Notes: generated by a model from the letters alone, not told the origin. Shown: positions 15,603 to 24,419, numbered from the stretch's first letter. The stretch: DNA of 29,276 nucleotides from Coraliomargarita_B sp046540835 (GCA_046540835.1 JBKHEL010000029.1:1-29276); one strand, 5' to 3'. Numbers and translations are program-made.

Positions 15603-16577
15603 ATGCCTCAAACTGAATTCCCCTCAAACGCCGTGGTGAAGAAAAAGCGTGGTGCCGTCTTCATTGTTATTGTTGCGAGCGTTGCCGCTCATGTTCTGGT
15701 TGGTGGCGTGCTTGCCGCGATTAAAGTCGTCGAAGTGCTTCAAAAGGAGGCGGAATTTGAGGCCCCTCCGCTCGAGGCGGCGGAGCCCCCTCCGCCCCCG
15801 CCTCCGCCCCCGCCGACGACGCAGCGGACCCAAAAGAGCATGCCGCGCCCGCAGCCGCTTGCGGCTCAAAATCCTCAGAATTTGGACGTTCCTGCGATCG
15901 AGATTGATAAGACCCGCATGAATATGCTTTCCGGTCGCGGCTTCGGCGGTGGGCTCGGTCAAGTTGGTGGGGGTGTTCTGGACACCTTCAATATGGATTT
16001 CTTCGGTATGGAGATGTCTGGTAACGATGTGGTCTTCGTCATCGATATGTCGGGCAGTATGATCCTGAAACAGAGGGGTATAGATGGCTATGAAGTTGTT
16101 GCCAAAGAAGTCGAAAAAGCCCTGGAAGAGATGCAGGGCGTGAAGTTTAACGTCATCGCTTTCGGCGGAACGGTCGATGTATTTGAGCGCAGGTTTGTGA
16201 CTGCGGATCGGCGTTCCATAGAAGAAGCAAGTAAGTTTCTCCGGGAGCGTGACCCCCGCAACACGCAACCCGAAGGGGCCACGAAGGTGGACAGAAAGCA
16301 CTGGAGAAATTACAAAGACGGACGTCACACTGCGACGCATGCAGGGGAGGCCTTGAAAGAAGCCTTTGAATTAAATCCCGGTTTGGTTATTTTCCTTTCA
16401 GACGGAAACCCAAACGGGGAGATGAAGCAGGACGAAATTTTCGAGATGGTGGAGCAGTATCGCACCGACGTCAGTCCGGTGGTGATCAACACCATGTCCT
16501 ATAAAAGTAAGAATGGGCGCGAATTCCTCGAGCGACTGGCCGAGATTTCGGAAGGGGAGTTTACGAAGATCAATTAG
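15603..16577 (+). CDS. TonB-like N-terminus fused to von Willebrand factor A domain
   Basis: A 324-residue inner-membrane-anchored protein. Residues 13-16 are basic (KKKR), 18-40 form one membrane helix, and 62-71 are a run of ten prolines, the layout of TonB. Instead of a TonB C-terminal domain there is a VWA domain from about residue 142 to the end, with an intact metal-ion-dependent adhesion site: DMSGS at 148-152, a Thr in the THAGEAL stretch, and LSDGNPNGE. A Gly-rich segment joins the parts (GRGFGGGLGQVGGG). The VWA domain would sit in the periplasm and bind a protein partner through Mg2+. Function unknown. It converges on the response regulator gene, 40 nt away. Confidence 0.88.
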   Translation: MPQTEFPSNAVVKKKRGAVFIVIVASVAAHVLVGGVLAAIKVVEVLQKEAEFEAPPLEAAEPPPPPPPPPPTTQRTQKSMPRPQPLAAQNPQNLDVPAIEIDKTRMNMLSGRGFGGGLGQVGGGVLDTFNMDFFGMEMSGNDVVFVIDMSGSMILKQRGIDGYEVVAKEVEKALEEMQGVKFNVIAFGGTVDVFERRFVTADRRSIEEASKFLRERDPRNTQPEGATKVDRKHWRNYKDGRHTATHAGEALKEAFELNPGLVIFLSDGNPNGEMKQDEIFEMVEQYRTDVSPVVINTMSYKSKNGREFLERLAEISEGEFTKIN

Positions 16578-16617
16578 TCCGGGATGGAGTCGACCCCGGT
16601 GGCTGCGCATGCATCCG

Positions 16618-17331
16618 CTAGCGCAAGCATCCTTCCGGTCTGAAGCGGTAGCCGTATCCGTGAACGGTTAACAGGTAGCGGGGCTCTGCCGGATTTGGCT
16701 CGATTTTATGCCGTAGCTGGGAGACATGCTGGTCGAGGGTTCGGGTCGTGCCCTGATAATCGATGCCCCATGCGGCATTAAGCAATTCGTCGCGGCTGAG
16801 CGCCCTGTCTGCATTCTCGACAAAGGCAAGGAGCAAGCGGTATTCAAGCTGGGTGAGTGAGACCTCCTGATCTCCCTTCGAAAGTTGACGGCGGTCTCGG
16901 TCCAGCTCGATCTCACCGAAACGGACAGGGCGCTCCACAGTTGAGGGTACCGGGGCGGCTGAAGTTCGGCGGAGCAGGGCGCTGACACGGGCCAGGAGCT
17001 CGCGCATTCCGAAGGGTTTCGTGAGATAGTCGTCGGCTCCGAGTTCAAGACCGAGCACCTTATCAATCTCCTCGCTCTTGGCGCTGAGCATGAGGATCGG
17101 CAGGGACGCGTCCGTCTTGCGGATTGATCGGCAGACATCGTAGCCGCTCAACTTCGGCATCATGATATCAAGTATGGCAAGATCCGGGGATACTGAATTG
17201 ATTGTCTGGAGCGCTTCTTCGCCATTTTGCGCGGCGGAAACACGGTAGCCTTCGGCTTCGAGGGTATCGAGCAAGCCCAGACGAATACTGGCATCATCTT
17301 CGGCGATGAGAATATGTTTCGAGTCATTCAT
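16618..17331 (-). CDS. OmpR/PhoB-family response regulator
   Basis: A 237-residue two-component transcription factor. The receiver domain has the acidic pair in ILIAEDDAS, phosphoacceptor Asp55 in LAILDIMMPKLSGYD, and the conserved Lys105 in YLTKPFG. The C-terminal winged helix (about 138-233) includes VSLTQLEYRLLLAF and LDQHVSQLRHKIEPNP, ending in the typical VHGYGYRF. Its start overlaps the end of the upstream kinase gene by 8 nt, so the two form a translationally coupled pair. The target genes are unknown; the linked VWA genes are candidates. Confidence 0.95.
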   Translation of the reverse strand: MNDSKHILIAEDDASIRLGLLDTLEAEGYRVSAAQNGEEALQTINSVSPDLAILDIMMPKLSGYDVCRSIRKTDASLPILMLSAKSEEIDKVLGLELGADDYLTKPFGMRELLARVSALLRRTSAAPVPSTVERPVRFGEIELDRDRRQLSKGDQEVSLTQLEYRLLLAFVENADRALSRDELLNAAWGIDYQGTTRTLDQHVSQLRHKIEPNPAEPRYLLTVHGYGYRFRPEGCLR

Positions 17332-19261
17332 AAACGGTCAAGCAGAAGGTGCAACCGGGTGGAGGGGTGTGTTCAAGCGTGAGGTGACCGCCCATTTCCT
17401 GTGCAAGCCGCGCTGCGATACTCAGCCCGAGCCCGCAGCCGGGATGATTTGAGGTCAGGCGATCATCCAGTCGCTGAAAGGCTTGAAAAACCCGCTTCTT
17501 TGCCGAAGCAGGAATCCCCGGACCATAATCGCGCACGCGGAGGCACCACCCGGAGGCCTGGTTCTCGAGCGTGATGTCGGCCCGCCCTCCGGCATGCGCA
17601 TACTTGGCGGCATTATCCAGGAGGTTCAGCAGGATTTGTTCGAGAGCATCCGCGTCAAGCTGTGCTTCAAGTGGGCTTTGGGGTGGGACATAGTTCAGCT
17701 CCAAGCCCTCTGCGCTCAGTCGCTCACGCTGTGTTTCGATGATAGAGCTTACGAGCTCACCGACTTCCCGCTGGCTCTTTTGGCTGCGGTGGGTGCCCCG
17801 TTCCAAGCGGCTGAAATCGAGTACGTTGTTGACCAAGCGGGTGAGTCGCTGCGTCTCGCCGACCATTGTCCGCAAGTAGGTGCGTTGTCGGGCGGGGTCC
17901 TGGATACGTCCTTCATAGAGCATGTCGGCAAATAGCCGAATACTGGTGAGCGGCGTCTTTAGCTCGTGGGAGACGTTGGCGACGAAGGTCGTTTTGCGCT
18001 CGGCATCGCGCGCATCCCGGCGGGCCTGCCAGATCAGGACACTCGCTCCCAATAGAATGGCAAAGCTGAGTCCGGCGATAAACAGCCCGCCGACCAAGCG
18101 GAAGCTGCTTCCAAAGGTATTGACTCCATTTGCCCGAAAGGTCTCGACCCGCCAGCCCGGCAGTGCTGTCCCGACAGCAAGTGAAAGTTCAGGTAAGTCA
18201 GGAGCCGAGCTTTTGTAGGCGGGCGCGCGGCCACCCGAAACGAGGATTCCCTCTGAATCGACGAGGCGGAAGCGCAGGCCATCCTGCTGGGAGAGGCTGA
18301 TTGCTTTGGACAGCTCCGCTTCGATGGCATCACGATTCAGCCAGGCACCCGCATAATTGATCCCCCCCGCAAGATTGCTCCAGGCCATCCACTGCTCCTC
18401 ACCCTCGACCACTGAACGCACCCAACCTCGTCGTTGCGGTATTTCCGCTCCCGGGGCTTGATCCGATTGGAGCCTTGCGCTCCGCGCCTCTTTAACCGTT
18501 TCCGCCATTGGAGCGCGGCGGCGCTCCCGGCTTGCCGGTTCGGCAGCAGCCCCCAAGGTCCAGGATGTTTGAGGATTCACTTCCGATTCAAACAATCGGG
18601 ACAGGCCGATCTGGTTGTCCACGTTCACTTTGCGGACAGCCTCACGCTGTTGGCGTAGAGCCAGGTTTTGAGAGACGGTTTTGTCTTTTTTTTTCGTGAC
18701 GGGCGCTTGTGGATCCGCAAAGGCCTCGTCCAAATCTTCGGCATCCGGTGCCGGCGCAGTTGAATAAGCATCACTGGGCGCATTGGATTGGGCAGTCAGT
18801 CGGGAAGGCTGCTCTTCCTGCTCCTCCTGTGAATCAAGCATGGGCTTGCCCTCAAGATTTGGCAAGGTCCAGGGGAAGCCTTCTTCGCTGATGGCTCCCG
18901 GCGAGGGGAGTCCGTCCCGGTCCCCAAACCAAAAAGTGACCTTGTCCAGGCTGCGGAAGTAAAAGCCGGCAGATAAATAAGGGTTCCCCTCAACCAGTTC
19001 GGCCAGAGCGATACGCGGGTCCGGTGCTCTGCGGACGGAGACCAGCCCCTCGGTGACACCCTCACGCACTTCTCTCATCAGAAGATCCAGGCTTTCAGCC
19101 ACCGTTGCCGTGCGATTGGCCAGCGTGCCCGCCGTCAAAGATTCGACCCGATCGGCCTCGCGCCCGAGCAACCACCACGCTGCAGCCGCCATCGCCAGCG
19201 TCGCTCCAAAAAGGAGGCACCAGGCAAGCAAAATGGGGCGAACGCGCATATTTCCGATCAT
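17324..19261 (-). CDS. Membrane sensor histidine kinase
   Basis: A 645-residue kinase with a membrane helix at about 8-30, a large periplasmic sensor region (31-388), a second helix at about 389-411, a dimerisation/phosphoacceptor domain with His432 in FVANVSHELKTPLTSIRLF, and an ATPase domain with the N-box NLLDNAAKYA, G1 box DYGPGIP and G2 box GCGLGLSIA. The periplasmic part contains a low-complexity acidic and Ala/Pro-rich insert at about 140-270, flanked by more ordered segments. This is unusual for a small-ligand sensor and may mean protein contact. The start is Met1 or Met5. It partners the response regulator at 16618 and follows the VWA gene at 19346 by 84 nt. Confidence 0.94.
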   Translation of the reverse strand: MIGNMRVRPILLAWCLLFGATLAMAAAAWWLLGREADRVESLTAGTLANRTATVAESLDLLMREVREGVTEGLVSVRRAPDPRIALAELVEGNPYLSAGFYFRSLDKVTFWFGDRDGLPSPGAISEEGFPWTLPNLEGKPMLDSQEEQEEQPSRLTAQSNAPSDAYSTAPAPDAEDLDEAFADPQAPVTKKKDKTVSQNLALRQQREAVRKVNVDNQIGLSRLFESEVNPQTSWTLGAAAEPASRERRRAPMAETVKEARSARLQSDQAPGAEIPQRRGWVRSVVEGEEQWMAWSNLAGGINYAGAWLNRDAIEAELSKAISLSQQDGLRFRLVDSEGILVSGGRAPAYKSSAPDLPELSLAVGTALPGWRVETFRANGVNTFGSSFRLVGGLFIAGLSFAILLGASVLIWQARRDARDAERKTTFVANVSHELKTPLTSIRLFADMLYEGRIQDPARQRTYLRTMVGETQRLTRLVNNVLDFSRLERGTHRSQKSQREVGELVSSIIETQRERLSAEGLELNYVPPQSPLEAQLDADALEQILLNLLDNAAKYAHAGGRADITLENQASGWCLRVRDYGPGIPASAKKRVFQAFQRLDDRLTSNHPGCGLGLSIAARLAQEMGGHLTLEHTPPPGCTFCLTVYE

Positions 19262-19308
19262 CAGGGAAAGCGGCTGAATTGAGAAGCTTGAAATGCGGGC
19301 AACCGAGA

Positions 19309-19337
19309 TCCGTGGCGTGCGCCCGGCACGCCACGGA
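19309..19337 (-). other. 12-bp perfect hairpin between VWA gene and kinase gene
   Basis: TCCGTGGCGTGC at 19309-19320 pairs perfectly with GCACGCCACGGA at 19326-19337 around a 5-nt loop. On the minus strand, where both flanking genes are read, no T run follows, so it is not a classical terminator. It may slow transcription, mark an mRNA end, or set the ratio of VWA to kinase product. Confidence 0.6.
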
Positions 19338-19345
19338 AGACTGGT

Positions 19346-20698
19346 TTATTTTGAAGATTGCTGGTTGCGTGATTGATAGCTTTGGGCGCGAAATAACTTA
19401 CGTTTTTTACTGGAGAGCCCCTGCGCCTGCACCTCTTCCGCCTCAAGCTCCAAATCTGCATTCGGCTCGGCGATCACCGCCGCGCCAAGGAAGTCGTAGT
19501 CTGTTGTATTCCTTCTGGCGACAGCGCGCAGACGTTCAGCGGCTTCATCGCGGGCACCGGCATCGGCGTAGGTGATGGCTTCATCCTTCGCTTCGGCTAT
19601 TCGGTTATGGATGACATTTTGCGCGACATCTTTGCGCGCCGCTGCGGCCACCCGCTCCACTTGATCCGTATAGGTGATGGGGACGGATACATGCTGCGAG
19701 CGTGAGCCCGACTCCCCCGCTGCGAGGTAGTTGACCTCGACCTCGATGAGGTCCTCGACTGCGCCAGCGCGCCCCTCGGGGGCACGGACCTCAAGTAAAG
19801 CCAGTTTCTCCAGGCCGCTGTAAACCTGGGAAATACGGAAACGGGCAAGATCCCCCTCCAGTTCGGCTTCGCGACCGAGGCCCTTGATGATGCGGGCGCC
19901 GTTACGGGGACGGACGATGATTTCAAGATCCGTGGCTGCTACGTTGAGGGCATCGCCCAGTTCGCCCGCAAAGATGCCCGGCAGATCGTCAGCATTCTCC
20001 ACGAAATAGGTATTGCCCTGTCCCGCTTCGGCCAGCGTGGTCATGATATCTTCATTGAAGCCGAGTCCGAGGCCAATCGTGCTGATGACGACGTCCTCAC
20101 CGGCAAGAGCCCGGCCGAGTGCACGGAAGTCGGAGACTCCCGAGGGGCCACGATTCGCCAATCCATCCGAGAGTAAAATCATCCGGTTGATGTAGCCTTT
20201 GTCCTGGTGGCGTCGCAGCTCGGCAGCCGCCTGATTGAGGCCGACATAGATTGCGGTGTTACCTCTTGCGGTGACCTGACGCAGGGTCTGCTTGATCGAT
20301 TCAATGTTCTCCCTGTGTGCCAGTTGTGAGGGCACGAGCGTGTCGACCTGATCGTCGTAAATAATAACGGAGACCCGGTCGCGTGAACCCAGACGAGCCA
20401 CGGCGGTTTCGGCGGCCTGGATGGCCTGTTCAATTTTTATGCCGCTCATGGAGCCCGAGCGGTCCAGGACCAGGCTCAGGTTGACCGGAGGGCGCTCCCG
20501 GTCGGGCCGAATCCGTTCCGGGCGGATTTTAATTTGCACCACCACATCGCCCGCCGCATTGGCTGGAATGGTCGGGCGGTCCAGCGCGGCATCCACCTGA
20601 AGGATGTCGGCGTCAGGTCGTGTGGCTTCGGATACCAGAAGAGCACAGGTCAGCGCGAGACCCGTGGCGAGGCGTAGTTTTCGGATAGGATTTTTCAT
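19346..20698 (-). CDS. Secreted von Willebrand factor A domain protein
   Basis: A 450-residue exported protein. A signal-peptide-like start (basic residues, then LATGLALTCALLV) is followed by a beta-rich segment (about 32-70) and a VWA domain from about 73 to 260 with an intact metal site: DRSGS at 79-83, GNTAIYVGL (Thr), and LLSDGLAN. Residues 265-365 look like a beta-sandwich, and the C-terminal part is helical and charged (RIAEAKDEAITYADAGARDE). No sortase or PEP-CTERM signal is seen. The gene stands in front of, and is probably cotranscribed with, the sensor kinase and response regulator, so the VWA protein may be part of the signal input. Its role is otherwise unknown. Confidence 0.9.
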   Translation of the reverse strand: MKNPIRKLRLATGLALTCALLVSEATRPDADILQVDAALDRPTIPANAAGDVVVQIKIRPERIRPDRERPPVNLSLVLDRSGSMSGIKIEQAIQAAETAVARLGSRDRVSVIIYDDQVDTLVPSQLAHRENIESIKQTLRQVTARGNTAIYVGLNQAAAELRRHQDKGYINRMILLSDGLANRGPSGVSDFRALGRALAGEDVVISTIGLGLGFNEDIMTTLAEAGQGNTYFVENADDLPGIFAGELGDALNVAATDLEIIVRPRNGARIIKGLGREAELEGDLARFRISQVYSGLEKLALLEVRAPEGRAGAVEDLIEVEVNYLAAGESGSRSQHVSVPITYTDQVERVAAAARKDVAQNVIHNRIAEAKDEAITYADAGARDEAAERLRAVARRNTTDYDFLGAAVIAEPNADLELEAEEVQAQGLSSKKRKLFRAQSYQSRNQQSSK

Positions 20699-20846
20699 AT
20701 TTTATAGGGATTTTGATGGGTGTGGATGCGTGATTGCCCCTGCAGCATAGCGGACCGGGGCCTCAATGTCGTCATCGCGCGGTAAAATGATTGTCAGGTT
20801 TTTGTCATGGCTTGCCCCCGAGGGACGAAGGTGATTCACCTGCAGC

Positions 20847-22358
20847 ATGCTGAAATGTTTCGTCGCCCTTGCCCCGCTCTGCTTGTTTCACTTGACCGGA
20901 GCAGAAGAAGTTCTGCGCCAGGATCTTGGGGCAGGGGAGTCTCTCGTAGTGACCATGCAGGAAGAGGTGCCGGATGTTTTGATTCAGCGCTCGGAGAGAA
21001 CTCGCCCTTATCCGGATAATTTGAAGGCGGTTGGACTGCATTTCAGCTCCGGGGATGAGCTGGTTGTCCCGACGGATATCCGTATGACAAATTTGAATAC
21101 ATCACACGTCATCGGCGTTCACGGCGAGGGGACGATTGTCCGTTATGGCGGACGCTGGGTGGCAAATGGAGGCAACTCGTTTCCGCATCTTTCGCTGACT
21201 CAGGGAGGGCAGTTTATTTTCACCGCCGAGAGTTCGATGCAGCTGGTGATGCGAGACAGCTTTTTCACCCGGCAGCTGTGGGTCCACGGGGATGGTAGCG
21301 GAACGCTTGAGTTGGAGGAGGGCTTCGTCGCGGATTTCACGCGGAGCGAGCCGGTGGCCGATGCGCTGGGAACGATTCGCTTGGGTGGGGCCACGTTAAT
21401 CACCCACCATACCCGGAATCTGCCGGCCCATACCCGGCCCGATGGCCGGGGAGGACACTATCAAAACGGACATATCGTCTTTGAGCGCATTCCCGGGAAT
21501 CGCTGGGTCGTTGATTCAACGAACCAGCTCTACGGTGCGCAGCTCGACTTCAATACAGACGCGACGCTCGAGATCCGGTCTTCTTTGACGCATACCGGGC
21601 ACCGGCGCCTGGCCTTGCCGGTTGGTCCCGGGGGGCCTTTTCGCTCTTCCGGCGCATTTCGGACGACGGCGGCGGATGTCACCATCACCAAAACCGGACC
21701 GGGGATGCTTGCCCTCGAAGGCGAGCAAAGCTATGAGTCCGGGAGCCGTTTGGTCGTGGAATCCGGTTTGTTACGAATGGCGACCGACCCCGGTATGGAC
21801 CGGGGGAGGGATGAGGGCAGCCGGGATCAAGCGCATCTACAGCTTGAGGTGCGGAACCAGGCCCATGCCCACTTCATCGGGGAGCGGCACCGTCTGCAAT
21901 CAATTGCGCTCAGCAATGAGGCCAAAGTTTGGATAGACGACGACTTGCGCATCGATGCGATCGAAGGAATCCATGCAGGTCCCGGGACCTCACTGACTCT
22001 GGCCGGGGTGAAAGTCCGCGGCAAGCTGGAGTCGAGTGGACGTATTCAGCTATCCGGAGCAAATGAGTTTGAAGTGTTTGACCACAGGGGAGAGCTTCTG
22101 GTTGTGATGAGCCGGGATGCCGGGCAGACAGCTGTCGTTTCGGGGTCTGAAATCCGGCTGTCGGGTCAACCGAAGATTCGCTTCGGGCATCACCGTGACC
22201 GCTTGACCGAGGACATCCTTTTAGCGGAGTCGCCCGATTTGGAACTTGGGGCGGCATTCGTGGGCGAAGCAAGTAGCCTGAAGAAGCGCTATCGCTTCGA
22301 CCTCGTGCGTGAAAAGGACCAGCTTTGGATCCGCAACATAGCGCTTATTGAAAAATAA
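20847..22358 (+). CDS. Secreted protein with autotransporter-type beta-strand repeat
   Basis: A 503-residue exported protein with a signal peptide (CFVALAPLCLFHLTGAEE). The body is Gly-rich and rich in alternating hydrophobic/polar strands. It contains at about residues 280-310 a clear autotransporter-associated beta-strand repeat (TKTGPGMLALEGEQSY, then SGSRLVVESGLLRM), common in large Verrucomicrobiota surface proteins. There is no visible outer-membrane barrel and no C-terminal sorting signal. A stretch near 145-270 may be a ligand-binding or laminin-G-like fold, but this is not certain. Function unknown. The last codons and stop lie inside a 19-bp perfect inverted repeat. It precedes the FAD oxidoreductase gene by 94 nt. 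Confidence 0.82.
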   Translation: MLKCFVALAPLCLFHLTGAEEVLRQDLGAGESLVVTMQEEVPDVLIQRSERTRPYPDNLKAVGLHFSSGDELVVPTDIRMTNLNTSHVIGVHGEGTIVRYGGRWVANGGNSFPHLSLTQGGQFIFTAESSMQLVMRDSFFTRQLWVHGDGSGTLELEEGFVADFTRSEPVADALGTIRLGGATLITHHTRNLPAHTRPDGRGGHYQNGHIVFERIPGNRWVVDSTNQLYGAQLDFNTDATLEIRSSLTHTGHRRLALPVGPGGPFRSSGAFRTTAADVTITKTGPGMLALEGEQSYESGSRLVVESGLLRMATDPGMDRGRDEGSRDQAHLQLEVRNQAHAHFIGERHRLQSIALSNEAKVWIDDDLRIDAIEGIHAGPGTSLTLAGVKVRGKLESSGRIQLSGANEFEVFDHRGELLVVMSRDAGQTAVVSGSEIRLSGQPKIRFGHHRDRLTEDILLAESPDLELGAAFVGEASSLKKRYRFDLVREKDQLWIRNIALIEK

Positions 22359-22372
22359 GCGCTATGTTGCGG
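22331..22372 (+). terminator. 19-bp perfect hairpin spanning the stop codon
   Basis: CCGCAACATAGCGCTTATT at 22331-22349 pairs perfectly with AATAAGCGCTATGTTGCGG at 22354-22372 around a GAAA loop. The left arm encodes the last residues of the secreted protein and the right arm contains its TAA. No T run follows on the plus strand (GGTGGCAATGG), so it is not a standard intrinsic terminator. It may act as a 3'-end stabiliser, a transcription pause, or a barrier towards the next gene. Confidence 0.6.
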
Positions 22373-22452
22373 GTGGCAATGGCGGGGGCGCAAAAATATG
22401 ATTCCTCCGAATAAAGCTTGAATTCAAGTGGAAGGCACATGAATCTGATAAA

Positions 22453-24204
22453 ATGTCGATTAATAAATTCATCCAAAACATATTGGTAATCATGCTCATG
22501 GGCTGTGTCGGCTTATCTTCTCAGGCGGAAGTCAGCCCATCGCGAGTCATTGAAACGGATGTCCTCATTTATGGGGCGACGCCTTCGGGGGTCGTCGCAG
22601 CGATGACGGTTCAGCAGAAGGGGAAAACCGCAACAATTGTGGAGCCTGGTCGTTGGGTCGGCGGCATCCTTGGTGCCGGACTCAAGCCTGTGCAGGACAT
22701 GCCGAACTATGCAGCAGTTGGCGGTATCACGCGCGAGCTCATGTTTTCCCTGGGGGTCCGCTCCGATCAAGCAAATCCTCCGGAATCGGAAGTGCGGCGG
22801 TTGAGCCGCGAGGAAATGAGTCCCCGTGAGCTTCGGGAGGATTTCCTCAAATTGATCGAAGAAAATGAGATCAATCTGATCTACGATCACCGGATCAATC
22901 GTGTGGTCAAAGACGGTGCGGCGCTGAAGGAGGCGGTCTTTGATCTCGCCCCATTTCATGAGATGGGCCGTCCGGTTGCCGAGGTTGAAAAATACGAAAA
23001 TCTCCGGGTCAAAGCAGATATCTTCATCGATGCAAGTTACGACGGTGACCTGATGGCGCGATCCGGCGTATCTTATCAGGTCGGCCGGGAGTCGACCCTG
23101 GATTACGATGAGGTCTATGCAGGGGTCCGTCCAATCAGCAGCAGCGAGGATCTCGGCTCAAGCAGCTATGAGCTTGGAAACATCACACCGATCAGCCCCT
23201 TCGTGGATGCAGACGATCCTGACAGCGGCCTGCTTCCCATGGTTGAAAACGATCATGGGAAGGACTTGGGAGCCGGGGATCACTACACGCAGGCCTACAA
23301 CTTCAGATACTACATCACGGCAGACCCGGAGCGCAAAGCACCGATCACGAAGCCCGAAGATTATGACGCTCTGGACTTTGAATTGGTCGGCCGCTATGTC
23401 GAGTTCCTCAAATCGGAGTTTCCGGACGAAGAGGAGCTGTTCGAGCGGCTGAGCCGGATTTTCCCGGGATGGTTGAATGCCGGCGAATACAATTACCATC
23501 GGAAATCACTTATCACGATGGCCCCGCTGGGCATCAGTCAACTCTACGCGAATGGAGACTATGCGACGAAGGCGGCGATCTGGAAAGAATACCAGGACTA
23601 CCTGCGGGGGCTCCATCATTTCCTGAGCACCGATCCGCGGGTTCCCGAAAAATTCCGGGAAAAGACCGCGTCATTGGGCTTTGACAAAACGCACCACCCG
23701 GACACTGCAGGCTGGCCGAACCAGCTTTATATCCGGGTGAGTCGGCGTCTTGTTGGCGAGTATACGCTTACCGAGCATGATGTCTTCAACCGGACACAGA
23801 TAGAAGATCCGGTTGGTTTGGCGCAGTATGGTGTGGACACCTATCCATCCCGCCGGATTTGGCTTGAGGAGGACGGTGTTTACTATGTCGCAATAGAAGG
23901 TAATATGTTTGTCGGCGGCGTGAAGGGCCCCACGAACCGTCCCTATCCCATCCCCTATCGCTCACTCACTCCACCAAAAAGAGAAGCATCCAACCTGTTG
24001 GTCCCGGTGCTTTTTTCCGCGACGCATGTTGCCTATGCATCTGCACGGATGGAGCCGACTTTTATGATTCTGGGGGAGTCCGCAGCAGTGGCAGCAGTCC
24101 AGGCCATCGAGGATAGCGTTGCCGTGCAGGACATTGATTTGAGCAAATTCCTCGGGGAACTCGAAGAGCGCGGTCAGCGCCTTGATTGGGAAGTCTCCGA
24201 ATAA
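22453..24204 (+). CDS. Secreted FAD-dependent oxidoreductase (FAD_oxidored type)
   Basis: A 583-residue exported protein with a signal peptide (about 1-26, FIQNILVIMLMGCVGLSSQA). It is followed by the Rossmann dinucleotide site VLIYGATPSGVVAAMTVQQKG and the family pattern EPGRWVGGILGAGLK. Further marks are IDASYDGDLMARSGVSYQVG and the C-terminal FAD-contact region LGESAAVAAVQA. This is the FAD_oxidored family (PF12831), once called xanthan lyase-like, common in polysaccharide and glycoside gene sets of Verrucomicrobiota and Planctomycetota; the substrates are mostly unknown. ATG 22453 has no strong ribosome site. Confidence 0.9.
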   Translation: MSINKFIQNILVIMLMGCVGLSSQAEVSPSRVIETDVLIYGATPSGVVAAMTVQQKGKTATIVEPGRWVGGILGAGLKPVQDMPNYAAVGGITRELMFSLGVRSDQANPPESEVRRLSREEMSPRELREDFLKLIEENEINLIYDHRINRVVKDGAALKEAVFDLAPFHEMGRPVAEVEKYENLRVKADIFIDASYDGDLMARSGVSYQVGRESTLDYDEVYAGVRPISSSEDLGSSSYELGNITPISPFVDADDPDSGLLPMVENDHGKDLGAGDHYTQAYNFRYYITADPERKAPITKPEDYDALDFELVGRYVEFLKSEFPDEEELFERLSRIFPGWLNAGEYNYHRKSLITMAPLGISQLYANGDYATKAAIWKEYQDYLRGLHHFLSTDPRVPEKFREKTASLGFDKTHHPDTAGWPNQLYIRVSRRLVGEYTLTEHDVFNRTQIEDPVGLAQYGVDTYPSRRIWLEEDGVYYVAIEGNMFVGGVKGPTNRPYPIPYRSLTPPKREASNLLVPVLFSATHVAYASARMEPTFMILGESAAVAAVQAIEDSVAVQDIDLSKFLGELEERGQRLDWEVSE

Positions 24205-24419
24205 GCGGCGCGGGGTCTGATCATCTCAGCCCGATGGGTTCAGCCCATCGGTTAACAGGCTACCTTTGATTGCCATGGGCAAACGATGAAACGGTTGAAC
24301 CTAAAATCGGGCGTTCGAGTGAGTGAAGTTTAGTAAACCGTTAATGGACGTTAATGAACGTGAATCGGAGGCTGCGCCAATTTGGCGATGAATGAGAGGC
24401 TGCGCTGGAGAGCGCTTCC
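24205..24419. other. Intergenic region with small dyad and short imperfect repeats
   Basis: This 215-bp gap lies between convergent genes. CCGATGGG at 24231-24238 pairs with CCCATCGG at 24244-24251 around a 5-nt loop; only TT follows, so it is at best a weak terminator for the oxidoreductase gene. About 24335-24365 holds three imperfect 10-mers beginning GTTAATGGAC, GTTAATGAAC and GTGAATCGGA. GAGGCTGCGC occurs twice, at about 24368 and 24396. No gene is visible. Confidence 0.45.

Noticed and set aside
16579..16599. CCGGG/CCCGG hairpin between convergent VWA and response regulator genes
   Set aside because: Only 5 bp, 11-nt loop and no T tail; too weak to call.
24335..24405. Short repeats considered as a CRISPR remnant or iteron array
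   Set aside because: Units are only about 10 bp, imperfect and too few; no cas or replication gene nearby.
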